A DNA stretch of 64,000 nt from Hyalella azteca (lineage: Eukaryota; Arthropoda; Malacostraca; Amphipoda; Hyalellidae), in NCBI RefSeq assembly GCF_000764305.2, contig NW_025943958.1:186001-250000 (forward strand), given 5' to 3'. Below are positions 50,381 through 60,452 of the stretch, piece by piece. Position 1 is the stretch's first letter; the number at the start of each line of letters is the position of its first letter. The position numbers were made by a program, and so were the translations under genes. The notes under the pieces are model-generated. The model was given only the letters and a program-made list of their open reading frames with translations. It searched no databases and was not told the origin of the DNA.

Positions 50381-51244
50381 CCACTAGGATGCAACCACTC
50401 GACAATTGATATAACATGTGCAGTTCTTGACATAGAAATGTCCTGAGCTAAATATTTGGAAGCTTTGCTTGTCGAGTACAAGATGAAGAGACTCGGCAAC
50501 TGCCCTTGATCAGCCTATCATCAATCTGCGTCGACTAATACTATGCTATGCAAAGCTATTAACGCGTACCGATGAAATCGTTCTCGAAAATACCACGACC
50601 CACTATCATTATCATACACCACCTCAAAAAAACGACCGGCCAGTTGCACCGGTAACAAAACAATTGGCCGTCCTCTCCCTTCAATAGCTGGTGGTTGTGG
50701 CCAAGTGATCGGTCGTGGTCAGGCAAGCCTGCTAATGACGACGTTTAGGTTTCTTGCGAGATTCACTTAAGTTTTTTACTCATTGACCAGAGCGGAGTAT
50801 TTTTCTACGCTCTTTTGTTGAATGAATGGCAAGCCATGATGCGAATTGAGGAGTTTTTTAGTGCTAGGCTGCCGAGCTTGAGCCGAGTGTTGTTGCACGG
50901 TAGCAGTGATGATATGTCCCTTCAAATCTACTTCTTGTGCTAATGAAAAAGTTCAAAGCTGCGCTTTCAGCTCAAGCGGAGCAAAAAAAGCTAGATTTAT
51001 TTTCTATGACCAATAGAAAAGGTTTTTTGTTCTATGAATTTTTTTCCGTTGTCTGCGTTCAAAGACTGTTGTGAACTTGGCAAATGAATGTAATAGGTTG
51101 AAAAATTATATGTTGGACTTAGAAAAAAAATTACAATTGGTATGGAACTAACACACTCTTTGTCGATTTTTGGTTTTCATTTTGTATTAATCTATAGAGC
51201 AACCAATTAACTCTGCAAACGATCTCTCGGGTGGCTGCACTGTC

Positions 51245-51500
51245 AAAGTGTTTTGAATTTGTTCAAAACTATAGCTCGTTTATTTTGAACTGGTTTATAT
51301 TGAAAGCTTGTTGAATTTGCACTGGTTTCAAATGACAGATTGTTGATTTTGAACTGGTTTATATTGAAAGCTTGTTGATTTTGAAGTGAATTAAAATGAC
51401 AGCTTCTTGATTCTGAAATGGTTTTAAGTGACAGCTTGTTGATGATGAACTGGCTTCAAATGACAGCTTGTTGACTTTAAACTAGTTTAACTTGAAATTT
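51245..51500. repeat. Tandem array, about 31-bp unit (GAACTGGTTT..GCTTGTTGATTTT)
   Basis: About seven units of TTTGAACTGGTTTATATTGA plus AAGCTTGTTGA. The array is entered through AAGTGTTTTGAAT..GTTCAAAA. The same unit occurs in reverse orientation at 60.3 kb. Confidence 0.88.
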
Positions 51501-52560
51501 TCTTGAGCGAGTGGTCTGTTTCACTGCTCCTGGGATAGTTGGTCATCAGCGGCTCAAGATGGTATTAAACAGCGGCTTCCTGTAGGTATTAAACATAGAG
51601 TTGTTGCAGACCAAGGTAACCGAAAATTACACATTTGCACCAAATAAGGAACAGTGAAGAAAGTCTATATGAACCTTATAGTCAGACATGTATATATACA
51701 TTCTTATTAAGTCATGAAAATGACCTCGATTGTGACGATAAGTTTAAACTTTAAAAGAAACACGTATATGGTCAAAGCTTGATTGTATGGTCCGATCAAC
51801 AATTAAAGGAACTGCTTCAAATAGAACCCCATTTCTGGTGTATTCGCTTTACGCCTGAATTGGATTTCGGTTTGATCAAGGCAGCCAGAAATGCACGTTA
51901 AATATTGACACAGTTTGATGAGACCTGTAAACAATCCTCAATAAATTACTAATGAGAATTAGGAATTTATAACAAAATAGTGAGCTTAAAACGTCCAGCG
52001 ACTGTGCTTATGGAATTTTGATGAGCACACAAAAGTTGCGACGTGGTATGGCCAGGAACAGAAGCAGGTAGTACAAACTCATGTGCTACAATCGTGCGTA
52101 TAGAACTCAACTTTGTGAAAATTATTAGAAAAATTTTCAAAATTATTTATACCTCATTATAGCTTATAGGTACAGTAAATGATAATGTCTAAACGCTAAA
52201 CATTTCTCTGCACAAACGGCTTAAGAAAAAATAAACTGATAACGCTTTCTAACTCCTCAAGTAAGACAGTACCGTGCTTTTTAAAAGAGAGTATATACAC
52301 GGTACCAACACAAGTCAGTACATAGGCTAACGACAATCCAATTAGGAAGATAAATGCGATAATCATGGGGATAAATAGTTCGACAGTTGGTGCTCCGGAG
52401 CTCGCATGCATGCCTGTTACTTTATGAAGGCCATTCATTAATTGGCGAACGCTTGCATAGCGCCGAGCACCTAATGAGCGAGTCCATACATTACCCTTAG
52501 GCGCACTCGGAAAAATTATTGGGTTATATTGTCCAAATGGTGTAATACTTCCTTACCCCC

Positions 52561-52706
52561 GGGCCTATACTTTCAAAAAAAGGTAAGAGATCGTAAGTTC
52601 GTCAGCCAATCATTGACGGTCTTTCAAACAAAATCCACCAATCATAGACAAGAAAATAGAGCGTAAGTACTTGCGTTCACTTAGCGAATTATGAAAGTAT
52701 GGCCCC
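52561..52706 (-). mobile_element. Family A inverted-repeat element, copy 6
   Basis: The copy runs from GGGCCTATACTTTCAAAAAA to GAAAGTATGGCCCC, embedded between short C and G runs (CCCCC before, GGGC after). Confidence 0.88.
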
Positions 52707-52959
52707 GGGCGGAGCACAAGAGGGGATCTGGCGCAGCACTGGCACGCCCAAACGAAGCCACGATGATGATTCACACACGGAAAAAAGTGCATTTACTATT
52801 TGGACAAAGTTATACTTATTTATACGAGTGTGCATGACTAATTCAATTTATGCAGTAATAGCATTAGGCGGAGGATTTGTTTCTTCTGCAAGCAAGGATG
52901 AGTTTAGAGGCAGCGGCTTAAGCACTAAGGACTGGTACTTAAATCTACACTGCAGAGAG

Positions 52960-53218
52960 GATATGAGTTGTAGCGCTACCGATGTGAGTTGTAGCGCTAG
53001 AGATGCGAGTTGTAGTGCTTGAGATGTGAATTGTAGCGCTAGAGATGTGAGTTGTAGCGCTAGATATGTGAGTTGTAGAGCTTGAGATGTGAGTTGTAGC
53101 GCTAGAGATGTGAGTTGTAGAGTTGTAGCGCTTGAGATGTGAGTTGTAGCGCTAGAGATGTGAGTTGTAGCGCTTGAGAGTGAGTTGTAGCGCTTGAGAT
53201 GTGAGTTGTAGCGCTAAA
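52960..53218. repeat. Tandem array, 21-bp unit, about 12 copies
   Basis: GAGATGTGAGTTGTAGCGCT plus one base, with a few 19-30 bp irregular steps. GTAGCGCTAG and GTAGCGCTTG variants alternate. Confidence 0.93.
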
Positions 53219-53569
53219 TTTGTTCAGAAAATTTTATCATCTCTACAAGTCAAGTTGGCGCGCTAAGACAGACCAAGCTACTTAATTGTCCTTTAAACAC
53301 AATGAGAAAATTAGCGAGTGTCCAATTTTCGGAAACAATTTTCAAACAGAGGAAACTTGAACTTGCAATAAGGCAGAACGGGCCCAACATCCAAATAAAA
53401 ATCCTAAAAAGACAAAGTAACAACTCCGATACACCAAAAGAAACTATTAATTTTAGGATACGTCATAAAACTCAAGTAGCCAAGACCCAATATCCCGATA
53501 AGAGACACAGAATAGAACATAAGGCCATGTATAGTACAGTACAGAAGGTCTGAATATCAACGCAAAATG

Positions 53570-53910
53570 CTCCGAATGAAACGCGAGACTGAAAGCATTA
53601 TGATGCGAAAGAAATTAATATCCCGAAAAACACGCAGTGTGGAATACCATACTTCATGCATTTATGCAGAAGTGCCCAATATCGTGTTAAAAAAACTCGG
53701 TGTGAAGCACAAGAAAGTATGCATTGCGAAGCAGAAGGGCCAAATATCCCGACAAAAAACTCGGTATGAAACACAGAGTGCAAGCATAATGAAGAAGAAG
53801 GGCCTAATATACCAACAGAAGGCCCAGCACGAAATACAAGACTGTATGCATTATGTTGATGACGGCCCTAATATCATGAAAAAAAGAATAAGAATACGAG
53901 ACTGAAAGCA
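53570..53910. repeat. Degenerate repeat of about 65 bp
   Basis: About five diverged units share GAAACACAGAGTGCAAGCAT(A/T)ATGA-like text followed by GAAGAAGGGCCTAATAT and CCGACAAAAAACTCGG. A 112-codon plus-strand frame runs through it but has no recognisable similarity. Confidence 0.7.
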
Positions 53911-54270
53911 TTATGATGCAGAAACCTCCATGCAGCATTTGGGGCGGCATTAGAAGTGACGACAGGTCATCAGACTTCATGCTTCAGTCACCGCGGTGCT
54001 CCTTCATAATGCTCCTTTCATGGTGCTTCATAAACAAGAGCGAAACCCTCCACGTAGATCTGTCTCTGGCATCCTTAATGATCATCAAGCTCAATGCTTA
54101 TTTTGCACACGTCATCACACTCTATGATCGCCGCTACCTTCATCCTTACGGATGACGGTGTGATCTTTCTATAGTTGAGTATCCTTCTATAGTTGCGGGT
54201 CAATACATAGTCAAATTTTTGGAGAATGTTATAACGTCTAGCATGAGTCTATTATACTTTTTTCAATATG

Positions 54271-54513
54271 TATGCAGGTTTAATTAAAGACCAGAGCATG
54301 CTTTTGATTGAGATTTTTTATTGTTTTTTATTTTATATTGAATATTTAAGAATGAATATTGAATATTCGAAACGTCGTATTCCAGTAAAATATCATTTGA
54401 TAACATGCTTTTTACCTGCCAGTGCCAGCAAGAAATTTCGTTAGGTTCATTAAAAAAACAATAAGAAAATTATTAATTAAAAGCATGCTCTGATCTTCAA
54501 TCAAACCTGCATA
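54271..54513. mobile_element. Inverted-repeat element, about 240 bp, flanked by TA
   Basis: TGCAGGTTTAATTAAAGACC..AGCATGCTTTT at the left and AAAAGCATGCTCTGATCTTC..AAACCTGCA at the right form about 33-bp inverted repeats with a few mismatches. TA lies on each side, as expected for a Tc1/mariner-type MITE. The interior is AT-rich without an ORF. Confidence 0.78.
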
Positions 54514-55704
54514 AATGAAGAACTTCTGCCTAACTACACTAATATCAATATTTATTTATAATTTTAGTGTACCACTATAGTACTGCCATGCAAGGAGGAT
54601 CAATCGTATAGTAAATACACTTGGTTTTCACAGATATACTTAATAAATTGGTTTTGTACAATTGAGTAATGTTCTTTATTGTTCGCACCAGCTCGTATCT
54701 TAAACAGGAATGAATAAAGCCTGGAAATATACTAGTACATTATCTTAAGTACAGGAATTTCGAGGCCTAAATGAAATGATAATTATTCCCGTAATCAATT
54801 ATCAGTGGATCAATTATTATTAATCATTATCGATGATTTGAATTTGGTAATTACAATTCCCTAAAAATTTACAGCGACCGTGCATTTAACGCCATTGGCG
54901 ATTCTCATCGCGTCTGCTTTCAACACGAAATGAAAGCAACGGGGCTTTCACAACGCGGGAAAGCAACGGCTAAAATATTGGGATAGTGCTAAAATCTACG
55001 ATTTTCCATATCCTCGTGCTTCATTAAAATAGTATTTTAAATACAGAAGAAACAAAAAAACATCCTACTGACGAACATCGCAGGTTCCATAATCTATTTG
55101 AAGCATACTCCAATTTTAAAACTGATTAAAATCGGCTAATAAAACAAAACAAAAATTCGATTTCCAGTACTCCAGAGTATAATTTAAATACTTATCCAAT
55201 AAAAAAAACACATTCTAATAGCGAACTTCACAGGATTCATCCTACTTCAATTTCAACACTGCATTACTTCGCAAGATTAAAGAAACAAACGATCATTAAA
55301 ATTAACTGCATGTCGTATTCGATAAGAAAGACGCGTTATCTAAAACATTATAATGAGGTCAGTATATTTCATGATCTACTGAATACCAGAGACAAGTCTG
55401 CACAATATAGAAACATTGACTGAATTCGCGTTGCAGAAACAAGATAAGAAATATAATTCATTCGTCCATGAAAGTCTAGGAAACAAAAACGGTGGTCACT
55501 TGGGCAATGTTTACCGCCATGCTTCGAAGACTTCGACGTTGTAACGTACGGTTCCTTGCGTCTTTTTACTTTACAGCAACGATTGCGTGGACGCATTTGA
55601 GCTTTCCTTCAAAGCCGACAGTTTTTGGTCGCAAAACCAAGCGTGGTTCAGAGACGCCGTAAGCACTGATCAAAAAGCTTACCTTGCAACACAACAAACA
55701 AATC
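54514..55704. other. Unique AT-rich DNA
   Basis: The only frame of note is 75 codons on the minus strand (55369-55596), unrecognised. Confidence 0.65.
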
Positions 55705-55950
55705 TCAGCTAATCGGATCATTATAGAGATATGATTTAACCAATCAGGATAATTAATGAAGGTATGATGTAACTAATTTGTGAAAAATATAATAAGCAGA
55801 AATATGGTTTAATAATGAGTTAGATAATAAATAAAAATATATGGAGGTATGACGTAACGAATACATTAGAGAGGCAGTTAACGGAGATATAATGTAACGA
55901 ATGAATTAAATAAATGAATAACAGAGACATTACGTCGAGAATGTATTTGT
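55705..55950. repeat. Degenerate repeat of (G)GAGGTATGATGTAACGAAT
   Basis: About four irregular units of 50-60 bp: GAAGGTATGATGTAACTAAT, GGAGGTATGACGTAACGAAT, GGAGATATAATGTAACGAAT and AGAGACATTACGTCGAGAAT. Confidence 0.65.
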
Positions 55951-56681
55951 TGAGGGCGCTTGGTAACAAATACCATCAATGACATGTCGCCACTCGGCAG
56001 ATACTGAACTTAGCTCGCCACTCAGTAAAAACGTATAATACTGGTCAGAACTACGAATTTGGTGGTTAAATTATCCCATCACAACTGCAAAGCAGTTTCT
56101 TTCTCGCTAAAAAGTTTTGGTTCAGTATTATTCGTTAAATAAATCCTTTCTGTTGAATGCCGGCGACATAGGTGTTGTGCCACACATGGTGGCATAGCCG
56201 TCCCGAAATGTTTGATATGAAGATGGATTCTGAGTCTCGCCTGCCAGTTATTGTCAGAGGTCCTATTATTAAAGCTCGTTTAAAAATACGGAGCGGCTTC
56301 TCTGCCCTATTAAGATCGAATTTTAATGCATAAAACGTATTACACGTTTAAGAAATATATTCAATCCTTTAAGGTTATTCTTTGAATGAGGACATGAATA
56401 ATTTAACGACTAGAAATTGACTACTACACCTATACTACAGGACGAAATAAAAAAAAATGCAGGAAAACACCATTATTAAAATTAAATTCTTTATGATACA
56501 TAACTCTATTAAAGCAAGTAAAGAAAATAGAGTTTGATAAACACTGTTATATGAGAGTATTACGGTAGTTTTCACGTCAAATGCTAAACTAGCGACTGAA
56601 CTCACCCGAGCGTGACTGATCTGTCAACCTCGCGATTCTGGACGATACACTAAATGCGGTCCTGTCAGAGCGTGATGAATT

Positions 56682-57225
56682 TTCGTGATATCCTAGATGA
56701 TGACGTGCAAATAAATAGAGCAACTCTGCACAGCCGTGCAACGGAAGCGTGATCAGCGAAATTGCAAATAATTATTCGTGATATCCTAGATGATGACGTG
56801 CAGGTAAATAGAGCACCTCTGCACAGCAGTGCAACGCAAGCGTGGTCAGCGAAATTGCAGAGAAATGTTCGTGACATCCTAGACGATGACGTGCAAGTAA
56901 ATAGAGCATCTCTGCAGAGCAGTGCAACGGAAGCGTGATCAGCGAAATTGCAAATAATTATTCGTGATATCCTAGACGATGACGTGCAAGTAAATAGAGC
57001 ACCTCTGCACAGCAATGCAAAGCAGGCGTGGTCAGCAAAATTGCAGAGAAATGTTCGTGACATCCTAGACGATGACGTGCAAGTAAATAGAGCATCTCTG
57101 CAGAGCAGTGCAACGGAAGCGTGGTCAGCAAAATTGCAGAGAAATATTCGTGACATTCTAGACGATGACGTGCAAGTAAATAGAGCACATCTGCACATTA
57201 TTGCAACGCAGGCGTGAAGAACATA
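56682..57225. repeat. Tandem array, 93-bp unit, 6 copies
   Basis: TTCGTGA(T/C)AT(C/T)CTAGA(T/C)GATG starts units at 56682, 56775, 56868, 56961, 57054 and 57147, exact 93-bp steps. The unit is 31 codons, so long frames stay open: a 201-codon frame on minus and an 89-codon frame on plus with repeated RDILDDDVQVNRA. Some plus-strand units have a TGA (GCGTGATCAG), so that strand is not continuously open. I find no protein family match. Confidence 0.95.
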
Positions 57226-57589
57226 CCCGAATAGAATCTTTGCAGCATTGAAAATGATAGAAATTCGCATGAATGAGCGGGATATTAAACAAGCTTAGCA
57301 TAATAGTGAGTCAAAAGAGAGGGAGAGTTTAAAAAAATGTGACCCAGAGAAAGAATTTTGCCATTGCACTTGCAGTGAACAAATGCGGACACACACTGCG
57401 CTTGGCTATTATGTTTAGAAATATAATTTATTTAAATCAAATGAAGGACATGAGTTAAATTAAGGAGAGTTCGAACAGTTTTATTCAACAAATGGTCATA
57501 TTAAAGTCAACACCTCACTACCGATGACCCAACAATTACTTATTATCCGGGGTTCAAACCCAGCCGATTTTTTGCAGGCGATAAAACTA

Positions 57590-58300
57590 CTATAATTTAT
57601 GATCGGGGTTCCCACACGGCCAATTGTTGGCCGGCTATGATCCTGCTATAATTTATCACCAAGTGCCCAGACTCGGCCGATTGTTGGCCGGCTATGATCC
57701 TGCTATAATTTATCACCAGGGTTCCAGACTCGGCCGATTGTTGACCGGCTATGATCCTGCTATAATTTATCACCAGGTGCCCAGAAACGGTCGATTGTTG
57801 GCCGGCTATGGTCCTGCTATAATTTATCACCAGGTGCCCAGACACGGCCGATTGTTGGCCGGCTATGATACTGCTATAATTTATCACCAGGTGCCCAGAC
57901 ACGGCCAATTGTTGGCCGGCTATGATCCTGCTATAATTTATCACCAGGTGCCCAGACACGGCCTGTCTCTTATACACATCTAGATGTGTATAAGAGACAG
58001 GCTATGATCCTGCTATAATTTATCACCAGGTGCCCAGACACGGCCGATTGTTGGCCGGCTACGATCCTGCTATAATTTATCACCAGGTGCCCAGACACGG
58101 CCGATTGTTGGCCGGCTACGATCCTGCTATAATTTATCACCAGGGTTCCAAACACGGCCGATTGGTGGCCGGCTATTATCCCGACACTGCCGATTGTTGG
58201 CCGTCAATAATCCTGCTATAATTTATCATTAGAGTTCCAGACTCGGCCGATTGTTGGCCGGCTATGGTCCTGCTATAATTTATCATTAGGATTCCAGCAG
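57590..58300. repeat. Tandem array, 57-bp unit, about 12 copies, with assembly junction
   Basis: CTATAATTTATCACCAGGTG then CCCAGACACGGCCGATTGTT then GGCCGGCTATGATCCTG recurs at 57-bp steps (57646, 57703, 57760, 57817, 57874, 57931, then 58013, 58070, 58127). The 82-bp step between 57931 and 58013 is a 38-bp synthetic insert replacing 13 bp of unit. Long open frames on both strands follow from the period being 19 codons. Confidence 0.95.
57963..58000. other. Synthetic Nextera mate-pair junction adapter (assembly artefact)
   Basis: CTGTCTCTTATACACATCT is followed immediately by AGATGTGTATAAGAGACAG. These are two exact 19-bp Tn5 mosaic ends head to head, the sequence created when tagmented fragments are circularised in Nextera mate-pair libraries. 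It replaces 13 bp of a 57-bp repeat unit. It is not part of the organism's genome. Confidence 0.97.
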
Positions 58301-58319
58301 CGAGCGTCTGTCAGGATTA

Positions 58320-58445
58320 ATTCCGTTGATGTGGTCGCCTGAATGACGACTTGATGACAGGGGCACGGCAGCGCGTCGAAAAATCCGGCCCGCGCAATCA
58401 CGACCATCGCCCCTCCGGATTATCGCGCGCGATTGCTTCGGTCTT
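58320..58445. other. Small GC-rich island
   Basis: About 125 bp rich in CG and GCGC words (CGGCCCGCGCAATC, ATCGCGCGCGATTGC) directly follow the 57-bp array in otherwise AT-rich DNA. No ORF or RNA recognised. Confidence 0.6.
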
Positions 58446-59749
58446 TAGAGAAGAAAACTCGAACAATTCACTGAAGAAATTTGTATTTTTTTATACAACT
58501 ATGGAATTTTGATGGGGTTATTTTTTATTTTCAATTAATAACAGAACTTAGAACAAAAATTTTGATAATTTTGAGATGACAAAAAGTTCTGGACTTTGAT
58601 AGAAAACATTAAATTCTGATGCAAAACATAACGGAGCTTCAAGTGAAGGAAAATTGTCATTTCTAGTGCAGAAAACTGAAAAATTAATGAGTAAAAAGTT
58701 CTGATTTGCAAAGCAAAAATAAGAGGGTTTTAGTTCTAAGCGAGGAGTAAACAATGGAGGATGTGCTCACGAGTCTTTTGTGTTTGAGTAAAAAATGTGG
58801 ATAAAAAAACGCAGCCCAGAGAGAGCTTTCATGTTTACGGTAAACAGTGCAAGATTGATGAACAAAAACTGAGCATTTTTTCAGAAAAAAAAAAACTCTA
58901 GAAATGTAAGCGGGATTCGTCAGTAATGTGCGAAAAATATTCAAGGTATTTGCAAGAAAGCAGACATAAAATAAATAGAATGAAGAAAAATTTTATTCCG
59001 AAAAATATGACTCAGATGTGAATAGAGTATTTATAAAATCTTGTGATTGTTTCAAGAATTTTTGACTTCATTAAGAAATCAATAACAATTATTGATGATA
59101 GTTAATATTAAAATGGCACATATGAAAACATATCGAAATTTGTGAATTGGCCCATTAATCTGGCAAATGAGTTAGATTCAATTTCAAGTAAAACAATTTA
59201 CTATTAATCAATTTGATGATTAATGATGAATAAGAATATCCTGCAGTCCTGATAACTTCTTTGAAGACATGTAATCATTTCGTTCATTTATCTAAAATTA
59301 TTTTTAATTTTTACACAATTGAGTTGAAATTTTACGTCCAATTATAAACGTACAATATCATCCTGCATAATCACCTTGTGTTTGCATCATTATTTATCTA
59401 CGCGTTTTTTTACCTACTTAATGTACTTATATTATACAGAGCTCATTTATTTGTATCACAATATCGTACAAACATTCAGCATTTTAGTCATTACAACGAA
59501 AAAATTCCATTGTTAATTCGACCGTTGATCTTGAAAATTCTGAGCCTGATGATTTCGAATTCTATGCTTCATAATCAATAGAAATTCACTACCCGGGAAA
59601 TTACGAGCAAGTTAACACGCGTAGAGGGCATCCTTTTTGTAAGATTCGTCGCATAAATTTAACGCAATACCATCCTCTGTTTCTTTTTTCATCTATGTTT
59701 CCTTCTTTTTTTTCATTTCAAACGGTCCTTTCCTACTCGATAATGATCG

Positions 59750-59985
59750 AAGTGCATCCACGATGTCGTCTCGGTAAAGACCGACCATTTCAGCGCCTCG
59801 CTGAGAACCCAAAAGAAACAAAAAACCGAGCCAGTGTTTTCTCGGGGGGCGGAAATAATGTGTGTGCGGAAAAACGCGCCATAACGAGGACAGGGACTCG
59901 TGGAAAAATCGGAATGCGGAGAGCAATCGCTCGACCGCAGCGCACGCCGAGCGGAGGCGGCCACTGGCGGAACTAAGTGACCGAG
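59750..59985. other. GC-rich, CpG-bearing segment
   Basis: About 235 bp of locally high GC (CGCACGCCGAGCGGAGGCGG) directly precede the about 42-bp array. Frames over it on both strands show no similarity that I recognise. It could be a CpG-rich regulatory segment or an insertion. Confidence 0.4.
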
Positions 59986-59988
59986 CAG

Positions 59989-60297
59989 ACGTGGATGCAC
60001 GGTAGTGAAATTGGATGATGGAGCCCGCGTATATGGATGAACGGTAGTGAAATTGGGTGATCCAGCAGACGTGGATGCACGGTAGTGAAATTGGATGATG
60101 GAGCCGCGCGTCGCGTATGTAGATGCCGGTAGTGAAATTGGATTATGGAGCACGCGCATGTTGATGCACGGTAGTGAAATTGGGTGATCCTGTAGACGTG
60201 GATGCACGGTAGTGAAATTGGGTGATCCGGCAGACGTGGATGCACGGTAGTGAATTTGGATGATGGAGCCCGCGTATGTGGATGCACGGTAGTGAAA
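59989..60297. repeat. Tandem array, about 42-bp unit, about 8 copies
   Basis: GATGCACGGTAGTGAAATTG then GATGATGGAGCCCGCGTATG, with two unit types alternating (GGGTGATCC(A/G)GCAGACGTG and GGATGATGGAGCCCGCGT). Minus-strand frames with repeated ISLPCI are artefacts of the array. Confidence 0.93.
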
Positions 60298-60390
60298 GTG
60301 TTTTGAATCAGTTCAAAATCAATAAGCTGTCAATATAAACTAGTTCAAAATGAGCAAGCTGTCATTTTAAACCAGTTCAAAATAATATAT
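60293..60390. repeat. Reverse-orientation copies of the 51-kb array unit
   Basis: AACCAGTTCAAAAT and AGCAAGCTGTCATTTTAA are the reverse complement of the 31-bp unit at 51.3 kb; about three units follow the word AAGTGTTTTGAAT..GTTCAAAA. Confidence 0.82.
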
Positions 60391-60452
60391 ATTCCATCTC
60401 GTTTATACGAGATGGAATATATATTCCATAAACTTTTTAGTTTATGGAATAT
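60387..60452. other. Two abutting hairpins
   Basis: ATATATTCCATCTCG/loop/CGAGATGGAATATAT (60387-60422) is immediately followed by ATATTCCATAAACT/TTTT/AGTTTATGGAATAT (60421-60452). They share ATATTCCAT, so alternative cruciforms are possible. Confidence 0.9.

Noticed and set aside
57540..57575. GGGGTTCAAACCC resembling a tRNA B box
   Set aside because: No matching A box or cloverleaf upstream; it is the edge of the 57-bp array.
57597..58221. Long frames on both strands (126, 119, 61 and 63 codons)
   Set aside because: All are products of the 57-bp (19-codon) array, and two of them read through the synthetic adapter.
59713..60287. 164- and 104-codon minus-strand frames with ISLPCI repeats
   Set aside because: They follow from the about 42-bp array; several frames are open at once.
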